Source: Simplicispira hankyongi
Lineage (GTDB): Bacteria; Pseudomonadota; Gammaproteobacteria; Burkholderiales; Burkholderiaceae_C
Assembly (NCBI RefSeq): GCF_003570885.1
Contig: NZ_QXJC01000001.1
Location: 186,001 to 250,000 of the forward strand
Length of the DNA stretch: 64,000 nt
Direction: 5' to 3'
The notes beneath the pieces were generated by a model that was given only the letters and a program-made list of their open reading frames with translations, made no database searches and was not told where the DNA came from. Position 1 is the stretch's first letter. Every line of letters begins with the position of its first letter. A program made the position numbers and the translations under genes. Positions 44,539-54,838 of the stretch are shown here, piece by piece.

Positions 44539-45008
44539 GGTGTTTCTCCTTCCGTGGATACCGGGGCTGCGGGCGCGGCCGGGTTGCTGGCAATGGCATG
44601 CATCAGTGCATGCCAGCCTAGTAGCGCGCATTTGATGCGGCTGGGGTAGCGGCTGACGCCGGCCAGGCTCACAAGCTTGCCGAGCGGGGCGACGTCGGCA
44701 CTTTCCTCCCCGGTCAGTACGGCGCGAAAGTGCTGTTGCAGCGCCTGCGCGGTGGCAATCTCCTGGCCCTTCACGGCCTCGCTCATCATCGAGGCGGAGG
44801 CCATGCAGATGGCGCAACCCTGGCCGTGAAAGCGGATGTCTGCGAGGCGCCCATCCGCAATATTCAGTTCTACGGAAAGGTCGTCGCCACAAGACGGGTT
44901 GGTGCCACGTGCCTGGTGCGTGGGCGCGGGCAAATGGCCGAAGTTGCGCGGCGCACGTTTGTGCTCCAGCACCAGTTCCTGGTAGAGGTCGGTTTCGGCA
45001 CTGCTCAT
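44535..45008 (-). CDS. sufU: SufU/IscU-like Fe-S scaffold or sulfur-transfer protein
   Basis: 157 residues. Metal/cluster ligands: Cys40 and Asp42 (NPSCGDDLSV), Cys65 (GQGCAICMASASMMSE), Cys127 (YPSRIKCALLGWHAL). The insertion between Cys65 and Cys127 is the SufU type rather than IscU. In the SufU pathway the Zn-bound protein takes sulfur from SufS and feeds SufBCD. Start overlaps the sufS stop, and its stop overlaps sufT, so the three are translationally coupled. Confidence 0.92.
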   Translation of the reverse strand: MSSAETDLYQELVLEHKRAPRNFGHLPAPTHQARGTNPSCGDDLSVELNIADGRLADIRFHGQGCAICMASASMMSEAVKGQEIATAQALQQHFRAVLTGEESADVAPLGKLVSLAGVSRYPSRIKCALLGWHALMHAIASNPAAPAAPVSTEGETP

Positions 45009-46294
45009 CGCAACAGCTCCAGCGCTTTGGCCACGCCGGCGACCAGGCGCTCGACTTCTTCTGGCGTGTTGTAGAGCGCGAACGACGCACGCGTCGTCGG
45101 CCCACAGCCTAGATGCTCCAGCAATGGCTGGGCACAGTGGTGGCCGGTGCGCACAGCGACGCCCTGGCCGTCAAGCAGCGTGCCGATGTCGTGTGGGTGA
45201 ACGCCTTCGGTCACGAAGGAGACGATAGCCGTGTCCTGGGTATCGGGTGACAGCACACGCAGGCCGGGCAGGGCGGCGAGGCCTTGTACCGCTTGGTGGC
45301 GAAGCGCATGCAAATGCTGGTCGATGGCGCTGCGGCCTACGGCGTCTATGAATTTGGCCGCTGCCGCCATGCCAATGGCGCCGCCCACATTGGGCGTGCC
45401 AGCCTCCAGCCGGGCGGGTAGCGCGGCAAAGCTGGCGTCGGTGAAGCTCACCCACTCCACCATGTCGCCACCCAACCGCAGCGGGGCGAGCTGTTCAAGC
45501 GCGTTGCGCGTACCCACGAGGGCGCCTGTGCCCATGGGGCCGTACATCTTGTGCCCCGAGAAAACGAGGAAATCGCAGGGCAGGGCAGAGATATCGGGAA
45601 CGGCATGGGCGGCCACTTGCGCCGCGTCCAACACCGTCAGTGCGCCGGCTTGGCGTGCCAATGCCAGCAGCTCGGCCACGGGCGGGCGCTCGCCAGTGGC
45701 GTTGGCGCAGGCGGTGACGGCAAACACGCGTGTGCGCGGGCTCAGCAGGCGTGCCAGATCTTCTGCGTGCAAATGGCCTTCGGCGTCGGGCAGCAGGATG
45801 CGCAGGACCGCGCCACTCTCGCGCGCCGTGCGCTGCCAGGGCAGCAGGTTGGCGTGGTGCTCAAGGCCGCTCACGATGATCTCGTCGCCCGGCTGCAAGG
45901 GCTTTCCGCCCCCAGCATGTGCAGACAGCCCATGCGCCACAAGGTTGAGCGATTCGGTCGTGCCCGAGGTGAACACCAGTTCGTGCTCAGCCCCCGCACC
46001 GACAAAGCGCTTGAGTTCGGCGCGCGCGGCGTCGTAGGCGTCGGTGGCGCGCTGGCTGAGCGCGTGCACGCCGCGGTGGATGTTGGCGCGGTCGTGGCGC
46101 TCGAAATGCTGCAGCGCGTCGAGCACCGGCTGGGGCATTTGCGTGGTGGCCGCGTTGTCCAGATAAGCGAGCGGGTGGCCCTGAATATGCTGGGAGAGCA
46201 CCGGAAACAGGGCGCGCAGCCCGGTAACGCCGGACGGACCGGTGGGCGCCGCGCCGGATGCGCTGAGCCAGCGAGCGGGGAGCATGTCACCCAT
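45005..46294 (-). CDS. sufS: SufS: cysteine desulfurase
   Basis: 429 residues from ATG 46294, which overlaps the sufD stop; ATG 46285 is an alternative, and the open frame further upstream lies within sufD. PLP lysine Lys249 in SGHKMYGPMGTG; active-site Cys387 in VRTGHHCAQPLL; ANIHRGVHALSQRATDAY and TSGTTESLNLVAHG are the cofactor-binding blocks. Short catalytic-cysteine loop places it in group II (SufS). It releases sulfur from cysteine and passes it to SufU. Confidence 0.95.
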   Translation of the reverse strand: MGDMLPARWLSASGAAPTGPSGVTGLRALFPVLSQHIQGHPLAYLDNAATTQMPQPVLDALQHFERHDRANIHRGVHALSQRATDAYDAARAELKRFVGAGAEHELVFTSGTTESLNLVAHGLSAHAGGGKPLQPGDEIIVSGLEHHANLLPWQRTARESGAVLRILLPDAEGHLHAEDLARLLSPRTRVFAVTACANATGERPPVAELLALARQAGALTVLDAAQVAAHAVPDISALPCDFLVFSGHKMYGPMGTGALVGTRNALEQLAPLRLGGDMVEWVSFTDASFAALPARLEAGTPNVGGAIGMAAAAKFIDAVGRSAIDQHLHALRHQAVQGLAALPGLRVLSPDTQDTAIVSFVTEGVHPHDIGTLLDGQGVAVRTGHHCAQPLLEHLGCGPTTRASFALYNTPEEVERLVAGVAKALELLR

Positions 46295-47498
46295 GGCTTG
46301 TCTCCAGCACTTGGCGCAGCACGCCTTGAAGGGCATCACCTTGCGTCAGGATATCGAACGTGGTGGTGTCGGTGAAGCAGCGCGACAGCAAGGCGTTGGC
46401 CATGCCTTCGATGATGAGCGAGCGTGCGGCGCTCGCGTCCAACCCGCGCTGGCGCGCGTAGAACAACGCATCTTCGGGCAAGGCGCCCCAAGTGGCGCCA
46501 TGGGCCGCCTGCACGTTGTCGTGGTAAATCTCCAGGTGTGGGCGCAGCACCAGACGGGGCTGGCCTCCCAGCGGAATGCCTGCCAGGCGCTGGTGCACGT
46601 CGGCTTCGTCCGAGCCGGGCGCAATGTGCGTGTTGGCGTTGGCCACCGTGTGCGCCTTGCCGCTTGCCAGCACCAGGGCCTCGCTGTGGCTGGTGGTCCG
46701 CGCTGCGGCATGGCGCATGAAGACCTGCTGCTCAAACTGCGTGCCGGCCGCGCAGGTCAGTCCTGCAATATGGGCCGATGAGCCCGCGCCGCTGAGCAGC
46801 ACCTGGCTGCGCTGCAGGTGGTAGCGGCTGCCGCCGGCGACAAAAGCCTGGACGTAGCGGGCGTCCTCGCCGATCTGGGCGTGAACGATGTGCGCGCAGC
46901 GGTCGTCCGCATGCAGTGCGACGACGCGCAGGTGCTGCAGGCTGGCACCCCGGGCGAGGCGCACATGTAGTTGCAGGTTTTGTACCTTCCCGCCAGAGGC
47001 TGCCGTGTCGCCCGCGAGGTGGAGCTCGCGCAGGACACAGTGCGCCCCTTCGGCAATGTCGAGCACCAACAAGGGCGCCTCCACCTGGCCCGTGGGCTGG
47101 TGGCGCAGTTCAAGCTGCGTGGGTTGCTGCACTGTGCCCGCCTCTACCCGCAGGCGCAGGCCCGCAGTGCACAAGGCGCGGTGCGCCCAGGCAAACGGCG
47201 CGGCATCATCGTCGCCCGGCAAATCCAGGCCCGCAAACAGATCGGCGCGCTGCGCGGTGTCGGTGGCTGCCAGCGTGCGTGCCGTGGTGCCGGTGGGTGT
47301 GCCGCCGGCAAGCGTGGTGAGGGTCCAGCCACTGCTGTTCCCTGAGGGGGTTGCTTCAGCCTGCTCCAGCCAGAGTGCAGCCGGTGGCGGCGGCAGGTGG
47401 CGGAAGGATTCGTTCTTTGGTGCTACCCAGCCGGTGGCAGCCAGGTGCTCACGGGCCATCAACATGGCCTCGTGTGCGGTGATGGGGCGGATGTTCAT
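46287..47498 (-). CDS. sufD: SufD: Fe-S cluster assembly scaffold subunit
   Basis: 403 residues from ATG 47498, 4 bp after sufC. The conserved C-terminal half shows RLVLRPHLEIYHDNVQAAHG, ATWGALPEDALFYARQRGLD and ARSLIIEGMANALLSRC, the beta-helix and histidine-containing SufD signature. The N-terminal half is weakly conserved, as usual. Part of the SufBC2D complex. Confidence 0.92.
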   Translation of the reverse strand: MNIRPITAHEAMLMAREHLAATGWVAPKNESFRHLPPPPAALWLEQAEATPSGNSSGWTLTTLAGGTPTGTTARTLAATDTAQRADLFAGLDLPGDDDAAPFAWAHRALCTAGLRLRVEAGTVQQPTQLELRHQPTGQVEAPLLVLDIAEGAHCVLRELHLAGDTAASGGKVQNLQLHVRLARGASLQHLRVVALHADDRCAHIVHAQIGEDARYVQAFVAGGSRYHLQRSQVLLSGAGSSAHIAGLTCAAGTQFEQQVFMRHAAARTTSHSEALVLASGKAHTVANANTHIAPGSDEADVHQRLAGIPLGGQPRLVLRPHLEIYHDNVQAAHGATWGALPEDALFYARQRGLDASAARSLIIEGMANALLSRCFTDTTTFDILTQGDALQGVLRQVLETSHG

Positions 47499-47502
47499 GG
47501 TC

Positions 47503-48276
47503 TCAAGCCTCTGCCAATTCAGGCGCCTGCACAAAACCGGTGCGCGCAATGCGCTGCGCCAGGGTGATGTCGCCGCGCTCGGCGATCTGGCCGTCCGCGA
47601 GGCGCAGCACGGTGTCGGGTTGCAGCGACTCAATCAACTGCAGGTAGTGCGAGACGACGATGAAGGCCGTGCCTTCGCTGCGCAGGCGCTGCACCAGCTC
47701 GACGACAGCGCGCACGCCGTCCACGTCCATGCCCGAGTCGATTTCGTCGAGCACCGCCAGGCGCGGACGCAGCAAGGAGAGTTGCAGCAGTTCGTTGCGC
47801 TTCCTCTCACCGCCCGAAAAGCCATCATTCACCGGGCGGTTGAGCATGTTTTCTGGCAGGCCGAGTGTCGTGGCGGCGGCCTTGGCGCTGCCGAGAAAGT
47901 CGTACGCGTCCTGCGGGTCTTCGCCACGCGCGGCGCGCACGGCATTCATGGCGGTGCGGATGAACAGGTTGTTCTTGACGCCCGGAATTTCGGGGGGCGC
48001 CTGGAACGACAGGAACAGCCCGGCGCGGGCGCGGTCCTGGGGTTCCATGGCCAGCAGATCAGCGCCGCCAAAGCGCGCCGTGCCGTTGGTAGCGTGGTAG
48101 GCCGGATGGCCTGCGAGCGCCAGGCCCAGCGTGCTTTTGCCGCTGCCGTTGGCGCCCATCAGCACCACGAGTTCGCCGGGGGCGACATCCAGGCTGATGG
48201 ATTGCAGGATGGTTTTTTCACCAATGGCAACGCGCAGGGCGTCCAGTTGCAGCAGGGGGGGGGTAGAGGTGGTCAT
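47503..48276 (-). CDS. sufC: SufC: ATPase of the SufBCD complex
   Basis: 257 residues. Walker A GANGSGKSTLG, SufC-specific FLSFQAPPEIPGVKNNLFIR, signature FSGGERKRNELLQLSLL, Walker B LAVLDEIDSGMDVDG, switch His in VVSHYLQLIE. Soluble ABC ATPase that drives conformational change in SufB-SufD. 33 bp after sufB. Confidence 0.95.
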   Translation of the reverse strand: MTTSTPPLLQLDALRVAIGEKTILQSISLDVAPGELVVLMGANGSGKSTLGLALAGHPAYHATNGTARFGGADLLAMEPQDRARAGLFLSFQAPPEIPGVKNNLFIRTAMNAVRAARGEDPQDAYDFLGSAKAAATTLGLPENMLNRPVNDGFSGGERKRNELLQLSLLRPRLAVLDEIDSGMDVDGVRAVVELVQRLRSEGTAFIVVSHYLQLIESLQPDTVLRLADGQIAERGDITLAQRIARTGFVQAPELAEA

Positions 48277-48309
48277 GGGGTGTTCCGACTTTTCTAAGAA
48301 TGTTCTGGC

Positions 48310-49764
<1,455 letters not shown>

Positions 49765-49839
49765 GGCAGACCTCAGAGGTTGGGATGCAGGGAAGCGTGA
49801 TTTTGGTAGGAATGGGCATCGTGGTCATGGCTTGTTTAT

Positions 49840-49862
49840 TAGATGTAGATAATATGCATCTT
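49840..49862. promoter_or_regulatory. NsrR-like box upstream of the suf operon
   Basis: TAGATGTAGAT (49840-49850), A, then ATATGCATCTT (49852-49862): the two arms are inverted copies at 8 of 11 positions, and the site matches the nsrR/nnrS box at 18 of 23 positions, including the full right arm ATGCATCTT. It sits 76 bp before sufB and faces no other promoter, since the gene on its other side ends here. Confidence 0.6.
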
Positions 49863-49904
49863 TAGGTGAACTGGCAACTCAAAAGCAGTACCTCCGCGTT
49901 GCAA

Positions 49905-51131
49905 TCAGGGGTTTGCAGCCCTCTGTGTTGCCGTGCGAAACGGCGTGCGACCCTCCAATTCTTCCAGGTACGCCGCCACGCCGGCATCCTCGCGCTCCAG
50001 GAAGTGCTCCACTGCATCGGCAAAGGCGGGGTGGGCCAGCCAGTGGGCGCTGTGTGTGGCGACCGGCATCAGCGCGCGGGCCATTTTGTGCTCCCCCTGC
50101 GCACCGCCTTCGAAGGCAGCAAACCCATGCGCTATGCACCAGGCGAGTGGCTGGTAGTAGCAGGCATCAAAGTGCAGGCTGTCCACCCGCTCCAGCGCCC
50201 CCCAGTAGCGGCCATAGGCTGTTGGTGGCGAAAAATCCAGGTCATTTTGGCCTCCAGCGCTTGACGGATATGCGCTTACAGCTATCAAACTGCTAGCGAT
50301 CGCTTTGCCTTCACGCTCGGCAATGAACAGCAGCCAGGCGCCCGGCATGTCCTGCGCCATGCGCTCAAAGAACGGGCGGCTGAGGTAGGGCGGGTTGCCG
50401 TGCTCCAGGTAGGTGCGTTCGTAGCAGCGGTAGAAAAAATCCCAGTCGGCAGCGGAAATGTTCGACCCGAGCGCCCAACGAAAGCGCACGCCCGCGTCCC
50501 GCACGCGGCGTTGCTCCTGGCGAATTTTCTTGCGCTTGTCCTGGGTGAGGGCGCCGAGAAAATGGTCGAAATCGTGGAACTTGCCGCCGCCGGGCGCACG
50601 GTTCTTCCAGTGAAATTGCACGGTGGTGCGCTGCATCAGCCCCACACTTTTGCACGCCGCCATGTCCGCATCGCTGCCAAAGAGCAGGTGCAAGGACGAC
50701 AAGGACTGCTCCTCGCACCAGGCTACCACCGCGCGGAGCAGCGCCGTGCGTGCCGCCTCGTCGCGCGCCAGCAGCCGGGCTCCCGGCACCGGGGTGAACG
50801 GCACAGCCATCAGGGCTTTGGGGTAGTAGCGCAGGCCGTGCTCCTGGTAGGCGCGCGCCCAGGCCCAGTCGAACACGTATTCGCCGTACGAATGTTCCTT
50901 GAGGTACAGCGGGCAGGCGGCGATCAGATGGCCTTCCTGCTCCAGCGTGACATAGTGCGGGTGCCAGCCGGTGGCGGGCACGGCAGCGCCGCTCGTGTGC
51001 ACGGCCGCGAGGTACTCGTGGCGCATGAAGGGGGTGGCGTGCGCCTGGTGCGCCAGGAGGGCGTTCCACTCTGCAGCGTCCAGCGCCAGCGGACTGGTGT
51101 GCACGCGGGTGATAATGCCTTTTTCAGCCAT
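49905..51131 (-). CDS. Peptidogalycan biosynthesis/FemAB-like GNAT acyltransferase
   Basis: 408 residues from ATG 51131. Two GNAT-like halves. Family blocks: WNALLAHQAHATPFMRHEYL at the N-terminus, HFHWKN-type segment (FHWKNRAPGGGKFHDFDHFL, ALTQDKRKKIRQEQRRV), YGRYWGALERVDSLHFDACY, and AFEGGAQGEHKMARALMPV, matching the peptidogalycan/DUF482 family. Substrate not established. Residues about 277-300 (SSLIAVSAYPSSAGGQNDLD) come from an in-frame AGCGCTT hairpin repeat; in relatives I remember a glycine-rich short loop at this place. Lies upstream of the suf operon but with its 3' end facing sufB's promoter region. Confidence 0.85.
   Translation of the reverse strand: MAEKGIITRVHTSPLALDAAEWNALLAHQAHATPFMRHEYLAAVHTSGAAVPATGWHPHYVTLEQEGHLIAACPLYLKEHSYGEYVFDWAWARAYQEHGLRYYPKALMAVPFTPVPGARLLARDEAARTALLRAVVAWCEEQSLSSLHLLFGSDADMAACKSVGLMQRTTVQFHWKNRAPGGGKFHDFDHFLGALTQDKRKKIRQEQRRVRDAGVRFRWALGSNISAADWDFFYRCYERTYLEHGNPPYLSRPFFERMAQDMPGAWLLFIAEREGKAIASSLIAVSAYPSSAGGQNDLDFSPPTAYGRYWGALERVDSLHFDACYYQPLAWCIAHGFAAFEGGAQGEHKMARALMPVATHSAHWLAHPAFADAVEHFLEREDAGVAAYLEELEGRTPFRTATQRAANP
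50232..50300 (+). repeat. AGCGCTT hairpin repeat, copy 8, inside the FemAB-like gene
   Basis: TTTTGGCCTCCAGCGCTTG, loop, TGCGCTTACAGCTATCAAAC, then TGCTAG. Box, AGCGCTT, second arm and AGCTATCAAA tail all present, antisense to the gene and in frame with it. Confidence 0.72.
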
Positions 51132-51220
51132 GCAGGGCCCTGGCAACGCGTGCGTTCATTGCGAATGCTCGTGTGCTCGGCATGGTTTGCCGCTGACTTT
51201 TGTCCGCCCTTCTGGACCCC

Positions 51221-52876
51221 ATGACGCTCTCCATTTGCATAGCGCAACTCAATTTCACGGTAGGTGACCTGCGCGGCAACGCGCAGAAGATCATCGATGC
51301 AGCGCACGCGGCCCATGCCGGCGGCGCGGCCTTGCTGCTGACGCCCGAACTGGCCTTGTGTGGCTATGCCGCCGAGGATTTGTTCCTGCGGCCAGCGTTT
51401 CTCGCGGCCTGTGATGATGCCGTCAAACGCATTGCCGAGGCGACGGCGGCCCTGAAAGACCTCGTCATCGTGCTGGGGCACCCGCAGCGGGCCAGCGGAG
51501 CGGCCGCGTTTGCCACCTGTTTCAACGCTGCCAGCGTGCTGCGCGCCGGGCGCATTGAGCAGACCTATGCCAAGCGGGAGCTCCCCAACTACGAGGTGTT
51601 TGACGAGCGGCGCTACTTCCGGCCCGGCGAGGCGCCTTGCGTGTTCGAGGTCGCCGGCCTGCAGGTGGGCTTGCTGATTTGTGAGGACGCCTGGCACACC
51701 ACGCCCGCACGGGACGTGGCGGCAGCGGGCGCCCAGCTCATCGCCGTCATCAACGCCTCGCCGTTCCACAGCGGCAAGAGCAGCACACGTGAGGAGACCA
51801 TGCGCGCGCGGGTGCAGGAAACCGGCCTGCCGCTGGTCTATGCGCACCTGGTGGGCGGGCAGGACGAGGTGGTCTTCGAAGGGCGCTCGTTTGCGCTGGA
51901 TGCGGACGGCGCTGTCGTCGCCCGTGCCCCGGCTTTTGAAGAAAAACTGGTGTTTGCGCAGGTGGAACAAGCGCAGGCAGCTATCAAAATTAAAGCAGAC
52001 GTGGCGCCGCTGCCTGGCGTGCTGCCAGACTTGTGGCATGCGCTGGTGCTGGGCGTGCGCGATTACATCGGCAAGAACGGCTTCCCCGGTGTGCTGCTGG
52101 GCCTCTCGGGCGGCATCGATTCGGCGCTGGTGTTGGCGCTGGCCGTCGATGCGCTGGGCAAGGGCCGCGTGCGCACGGTAATGATGCCGTCGCCCTACAC
52201 CGCCGACATCAGCTGGATCGACGCGCGTGACATGGCCGGGCGCCTGGGCGTGTCGTACGAAGAGATCGATATCCGCCCCGCATTCGAAGCCTTCAAGGCT
52301 TCCCTCGCGCCGCAATTTGCTGGCAAGGCGGAAGACACGACGGAAGAAAACCTCCAGGCGCGCATTCGCGGCACGCTCTTGATGGCGCTGTCGAACAAGT
52401 TTGGCAGCCTGGTGCTGACCACGGGCAACAAGAGCGAGCTGGCTACGGGCTATTGCACGCTGTACGGCGACATGGCAGGGGGCTTCGCGCCCATCAAGGA
52501 CGTGCCCAAGACGCAGGTCTTTGCGCTGGCGCGCTGGCGCAATGCCAACGACCCGTTCAACACCGGCGCCAACCCGATCCCCGAGCGCATCATCACGCGC
52601 CCACCCAGCGCCGAGCTGCGGCCTGACCAGACCGACCAGGACAGTCTGCCGCCCTACGAGGTGCTGGACGCCATCATTGCGCGCTATATGGAAAACGACG
52701 AGGCCATTGAATCCATCATCGCGGCCGGTTTCGAGCGTGCCGATGTCGAAAGGGTGACGCGCCTCATCAAAATCAACGAATACAAACGCCGCCAGGCGCC
52801 GGTGGGCATCCGCGTGACCCGGCGCAGCTTCGGCAAGGATTGGCGCTATCCCATCACCAACCAGTTCCGCGCCTGA
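51221..52876 (+). CDS. nadE: NadE: glutamine-dependent NAD+ synthetase
   Basis: 551 residues from ATG 51221 (an in-frame TTG 21 bp upstream is an alternative). N-terminal nitrilase-type glutaminase with Glu in LLTPELALCGYAAEDLFLR, Lys in YAKRELPNYEVFDERRYF, and Cys in GLLICEDAWH; C-terminal synthetase with the ATP loop LLGLSGGIDSALVLALAVDA and LTTGNKSELATGYCTLYGD. It makes NAD+ from deamido-NAD+, ATP and glutamine. Residues about 250-259 (AQAAIKIKAD) derive from a partial hairpin repeat, in the linker between domains. Followed by glnB at 33 bp. Confidence 0.95.
   Translation: MTLSICIAQLNFTVGDLRGNAQKIIDAAHAAHAGGAALLLTPELALCGYAAEDLFLRPAFLAACDDAVKRIAEATAALKDLVIVLGHPQRASGAAAFATCFNAASVLRAGRIEQTYAKRELPNYEVFDERRYFRPGEAPCVFEVAGLQVGLLICEDAWHTTPARDVAAAGAQLIAVINASPFHSGKSSTREETMRARVQETGLPLVYAHLVGGQDEVVFEGRSFALDADGAVVARAPAFEEKLVFAQVEQAQAAIKIKADVAPLPGVLPDLWHALVLGVRDYIGKNGFPGVLLGLSGGIDSALVLALAVDALGKGRVRTVMMPSPYTADISWIDARDMAGRLGVSYEEIDIRPAFEAFKASLAPQFAGKAEDTTEENLQARIRGTLLMALSNKFGSLVLTTGNKSELATGYCTLYGDMAGGFAPIKDVPKTQVFALARWRNANDPFNTGANPIPERIITRPPSAELRPDQTDQDSLPPYEVLDAIIARYMENDEAIESIIAAGFERADVERVTRLIKINEYKRRQAPVGIRVTRRSFGKDWRYPITNQFRA
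51968..51998 (+). repeat. AGCGCTT hairpin repeat, copy 9 (partial), inside nadE
   Basis: CAAGCGCAGGCAGCTATCAA then AATTAAAGC: the second arm AAGCGC and the AGCTATCAAAAT tail are kept; the first arm is missing. Confidence 0.5.
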
Positions 52877-53248
<372 letters not shown>

Positions 53249-53261
53249 TTCGGTTGGCCGA

Positions 53262-53858
53262 TTAAATTTTCCCCTGCAGCGCCCCTTCTTGCGCTGCGCT
53301 GCGCGGCGCGGCCTGCACCAACTGCGCCAGCAGGCTCGCCGGCTCAGTGCCCACGCGCACCAGGTCCATTTGCCACGGCCCCATGAAGCCGGCCTGCACG
53401 CTGCCCGACAGAAACGCCAGCAGCGGCTGGTAATAGTCGGCCACGTCGAGCAGGCCGATGGGCTTGTTGTGGTAGCCGAGCTGGCTCCAGGTCCAGACTT
53501 CAAACAGCTCTTCGAAGGTACCAATGCCGCCCGGCAGCGCCAGAAAAGCGTCGCTGCGCTCGGCCATCAGCGCCTTGCGTTCGTGCATGGTTTGCACAAT
53601 GTGCAGCTCGTCGCACGCGCGGTTGGCATGTTCCTTGTCTACCAGCGACTGTGGGATGACGCCCACCACGCGGCCACCGGCTTGGGCTGTGGCCTGCGCC
53701 ACCAGACCCATGAGGCCGCTGCGGCCACCGCCATAGACGAGCTGGCCGCCCTGCGTGCCAATCCAGGTACCCACGGCCTGGGCCGCCTCGCCAAACAGCG
53801 GGTTTTCTCCGGGCCGAGAGCCGCAGTACACACACACCGAAAAACGGGGCTCAGCCAT
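53262..53858 (-). CDS. LOG family protein (TIGR00730; putative cytokinin riboside 5'-monophosphate phosphoribohydrolase)
   Basis: 198 residues from ATG 53858 (an in-frame TTG two codons earlier is possible). Rossmann fold with VCVYCGSRPGENPLFGEAA, LVYGGGRSGLMGLVAQA, MHERKALM, and the nucleotide-binding/catalytic motif LPGGIGTFEELFEVWTW (PGGxGTxxE complete). Such enzymes cleave N-glycosidic bonds of nucleoside monophosphates. Overlaps the end of dgkA by 8 bp; convergent with glnB. Confidence 0.9.
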   Translation of the reverse strand: MAEPRFSVCVYCGSRPGENPLFGEAAQAVGTWIGTQGGQLVYGGGRSGLMGLVAQATAQAGGRVVGVIPQSLVDKEHANRACDELHIVQTMHERKALMAERSDAFLALPGGIGTFEELFEVWTWSQLGYHNKPIGLLDVADYYQPLLAFLSGSVQAGFMGPWQMDLVRVGTEPASLLAQLVQAAPRSAAQEGALQGKI

Positions 53859-54261
53859 GAACAATCCTTTGGTAAATGGCGGCGCCCCAGATGCCCATGC
53901 ACAGCAGCAGGCTGAGCAGGACGGCGGCGCTGCCTAGGTCCTTCGCACGGCCTGAGAGCACATGCCATTCGGAGCCAATGCGGTCGATCGCGGCTTCCAC
54001 CGCGGTGTTGAGGAGTTCCACAACCATCAGCAGTACGACCGAACCGGCCAGCAGGGCGACTTCGATCCAGCTCTTCCCGAGCCAGAAAGCCGCGGGTACC
54101 AGCACCAGCGCGGCAATGGCTTCCTGGCGAAAGGCGGTTTCGCCCCAGGCGGCGCGTAGGCCGAGCAGGGAATAGCGGGTCGCGTGCAGCATGCGGTGCA
54201 GGCCGCGCCGCTGCTTCTGGAGATTGGTGGGCGGCGAATTCGTGCCAGCAGCTTTGGTCAT
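53851..54261 (-). CDS. dgkA: DgkA: diacylglycerol kinase
   Basis: 136 residues from ATG 54261; ATGs at 54270 and 54288 are alternatives. Three membrane helices and the DgkA motif ELLNTAVEAAIDRIG, with the catalytic Glu and the Asn/Glu metal ligands; ends KDLGSAAVLLSLLLCMGIWG. The N-terminus begins with about 15 polar residues before ATRYSLLGLRAAWGETAFRQ. It phosphorylates diacylglycerol at the inner membrane, recycling lipid from glucan or lipopolysaccharide modification. Same strand as the RDD-DUF3106-DUF3619-sigma cluster, after a 46 bp gap. Confidence 0.9.
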   Translation of the reverse strand: MTKAAGTNSPPTNLQKQRRGLHRMLHATRYSLLGLRAAWGETAFRQEAIAALVLVPAAFWLGKSWIEVALLAGSVVLLMVVELLNTAVEAAIDRIGSEWHVLSGRAKDLGSAAVLLSLLLCMGIWGAAIYQRIVHG

Positions 54262-54307
54262 GGGGCGCATTGTCGCCGCCGATGCCATTACGTCAGGTTC
54301 AGTCCTG

Positions 54308-54838
54308 TCAAGCCAGGGCATTAACCAGGCGCGTACCGGCCAGCGCGTCGTGCCAGAACTGCTGCTGCGGATGCAAGCGGCTGGCGAAGGCCCAGAAAGC
54401 GATCCAGCCCAGCAGAATCACGACGACCTCCAGGGCAGGCAATTGAAACGGCGCTGCCACCAGCAAAGGCGGTAAGAACCACAGCCAGGCCAGCGCATAG
54501 CGGGCCAGAGCGCGCCGTTGCGTGACGGGTCGGCCGGCAGTATCCACCACGCGGATGTGCCAGGTTTTCATCGCCAAAGTCTGGCCCTTGGACCAGAACC
54601 AGACGAAATAAATACCAAATACGACAAAAAGAAACGCTTGCAGCGGGTGGCGGTTGTCCAGGGCATTCCGAGTCTGGCTCAGCGTACCAAACAGATAGCC
54701 GGCGATGAACACCACGCCAAACATCAGGATGCCTTCGTACAGCCAGCAGGCCATGCGGCGGGAGAGGGCGGGAGCCGCCATGGCGGCGCTGGCCAGGGCA
54801 TTGGCGGACGCTTTGGCGGGAAAATTCAAAGGATTCAA
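54308..54838 (-). CDS. RDD family membrane protein
   Basis: 176 residues from a TTG at 54838 that overlaps the DUF3106 stop (TTGA); the ATG at 54781 (protein starting MAAPALSRRMACWLYEG) is a credible alternative giving 157 residues. RDD domain: RRMACWLYEGILMFGVVFIA in helix one, then FLFVVFGIYFVWFWSKGQTL, AMKTWHIRVVDTAGRPVT and WLWFLPPLLVAAPFQLPALE. Three to four helices. Function unknown; some RDD proteins act as Na+/H+ antiporters. Belongs to the sigma factor cluster. Confidence 0.85.
   Translation of the reverse strand: MNPLNFPAKASANALASAAMAAPALSRRMACWLYEGILMFGVVFIAGYLFGTLSQTRNALDNRHPLQAFLFVVFGIYFVWFWSKGQTLAMKTWHIRVVDTAGRPVTQRRALARYALAWLWFLPPLLVAAPFQLPALEVVVILLGWIAFWAFASRLHPQQQFWHDALAGTRLVNALA

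Noticed and set aside
43990-45105. A 371-residue protein joining sufT with sequence upstream
   Set aside because: The upstream part is sufU/sufS read in another frame; sufT starts at 44538 with its own ribosome binding site.
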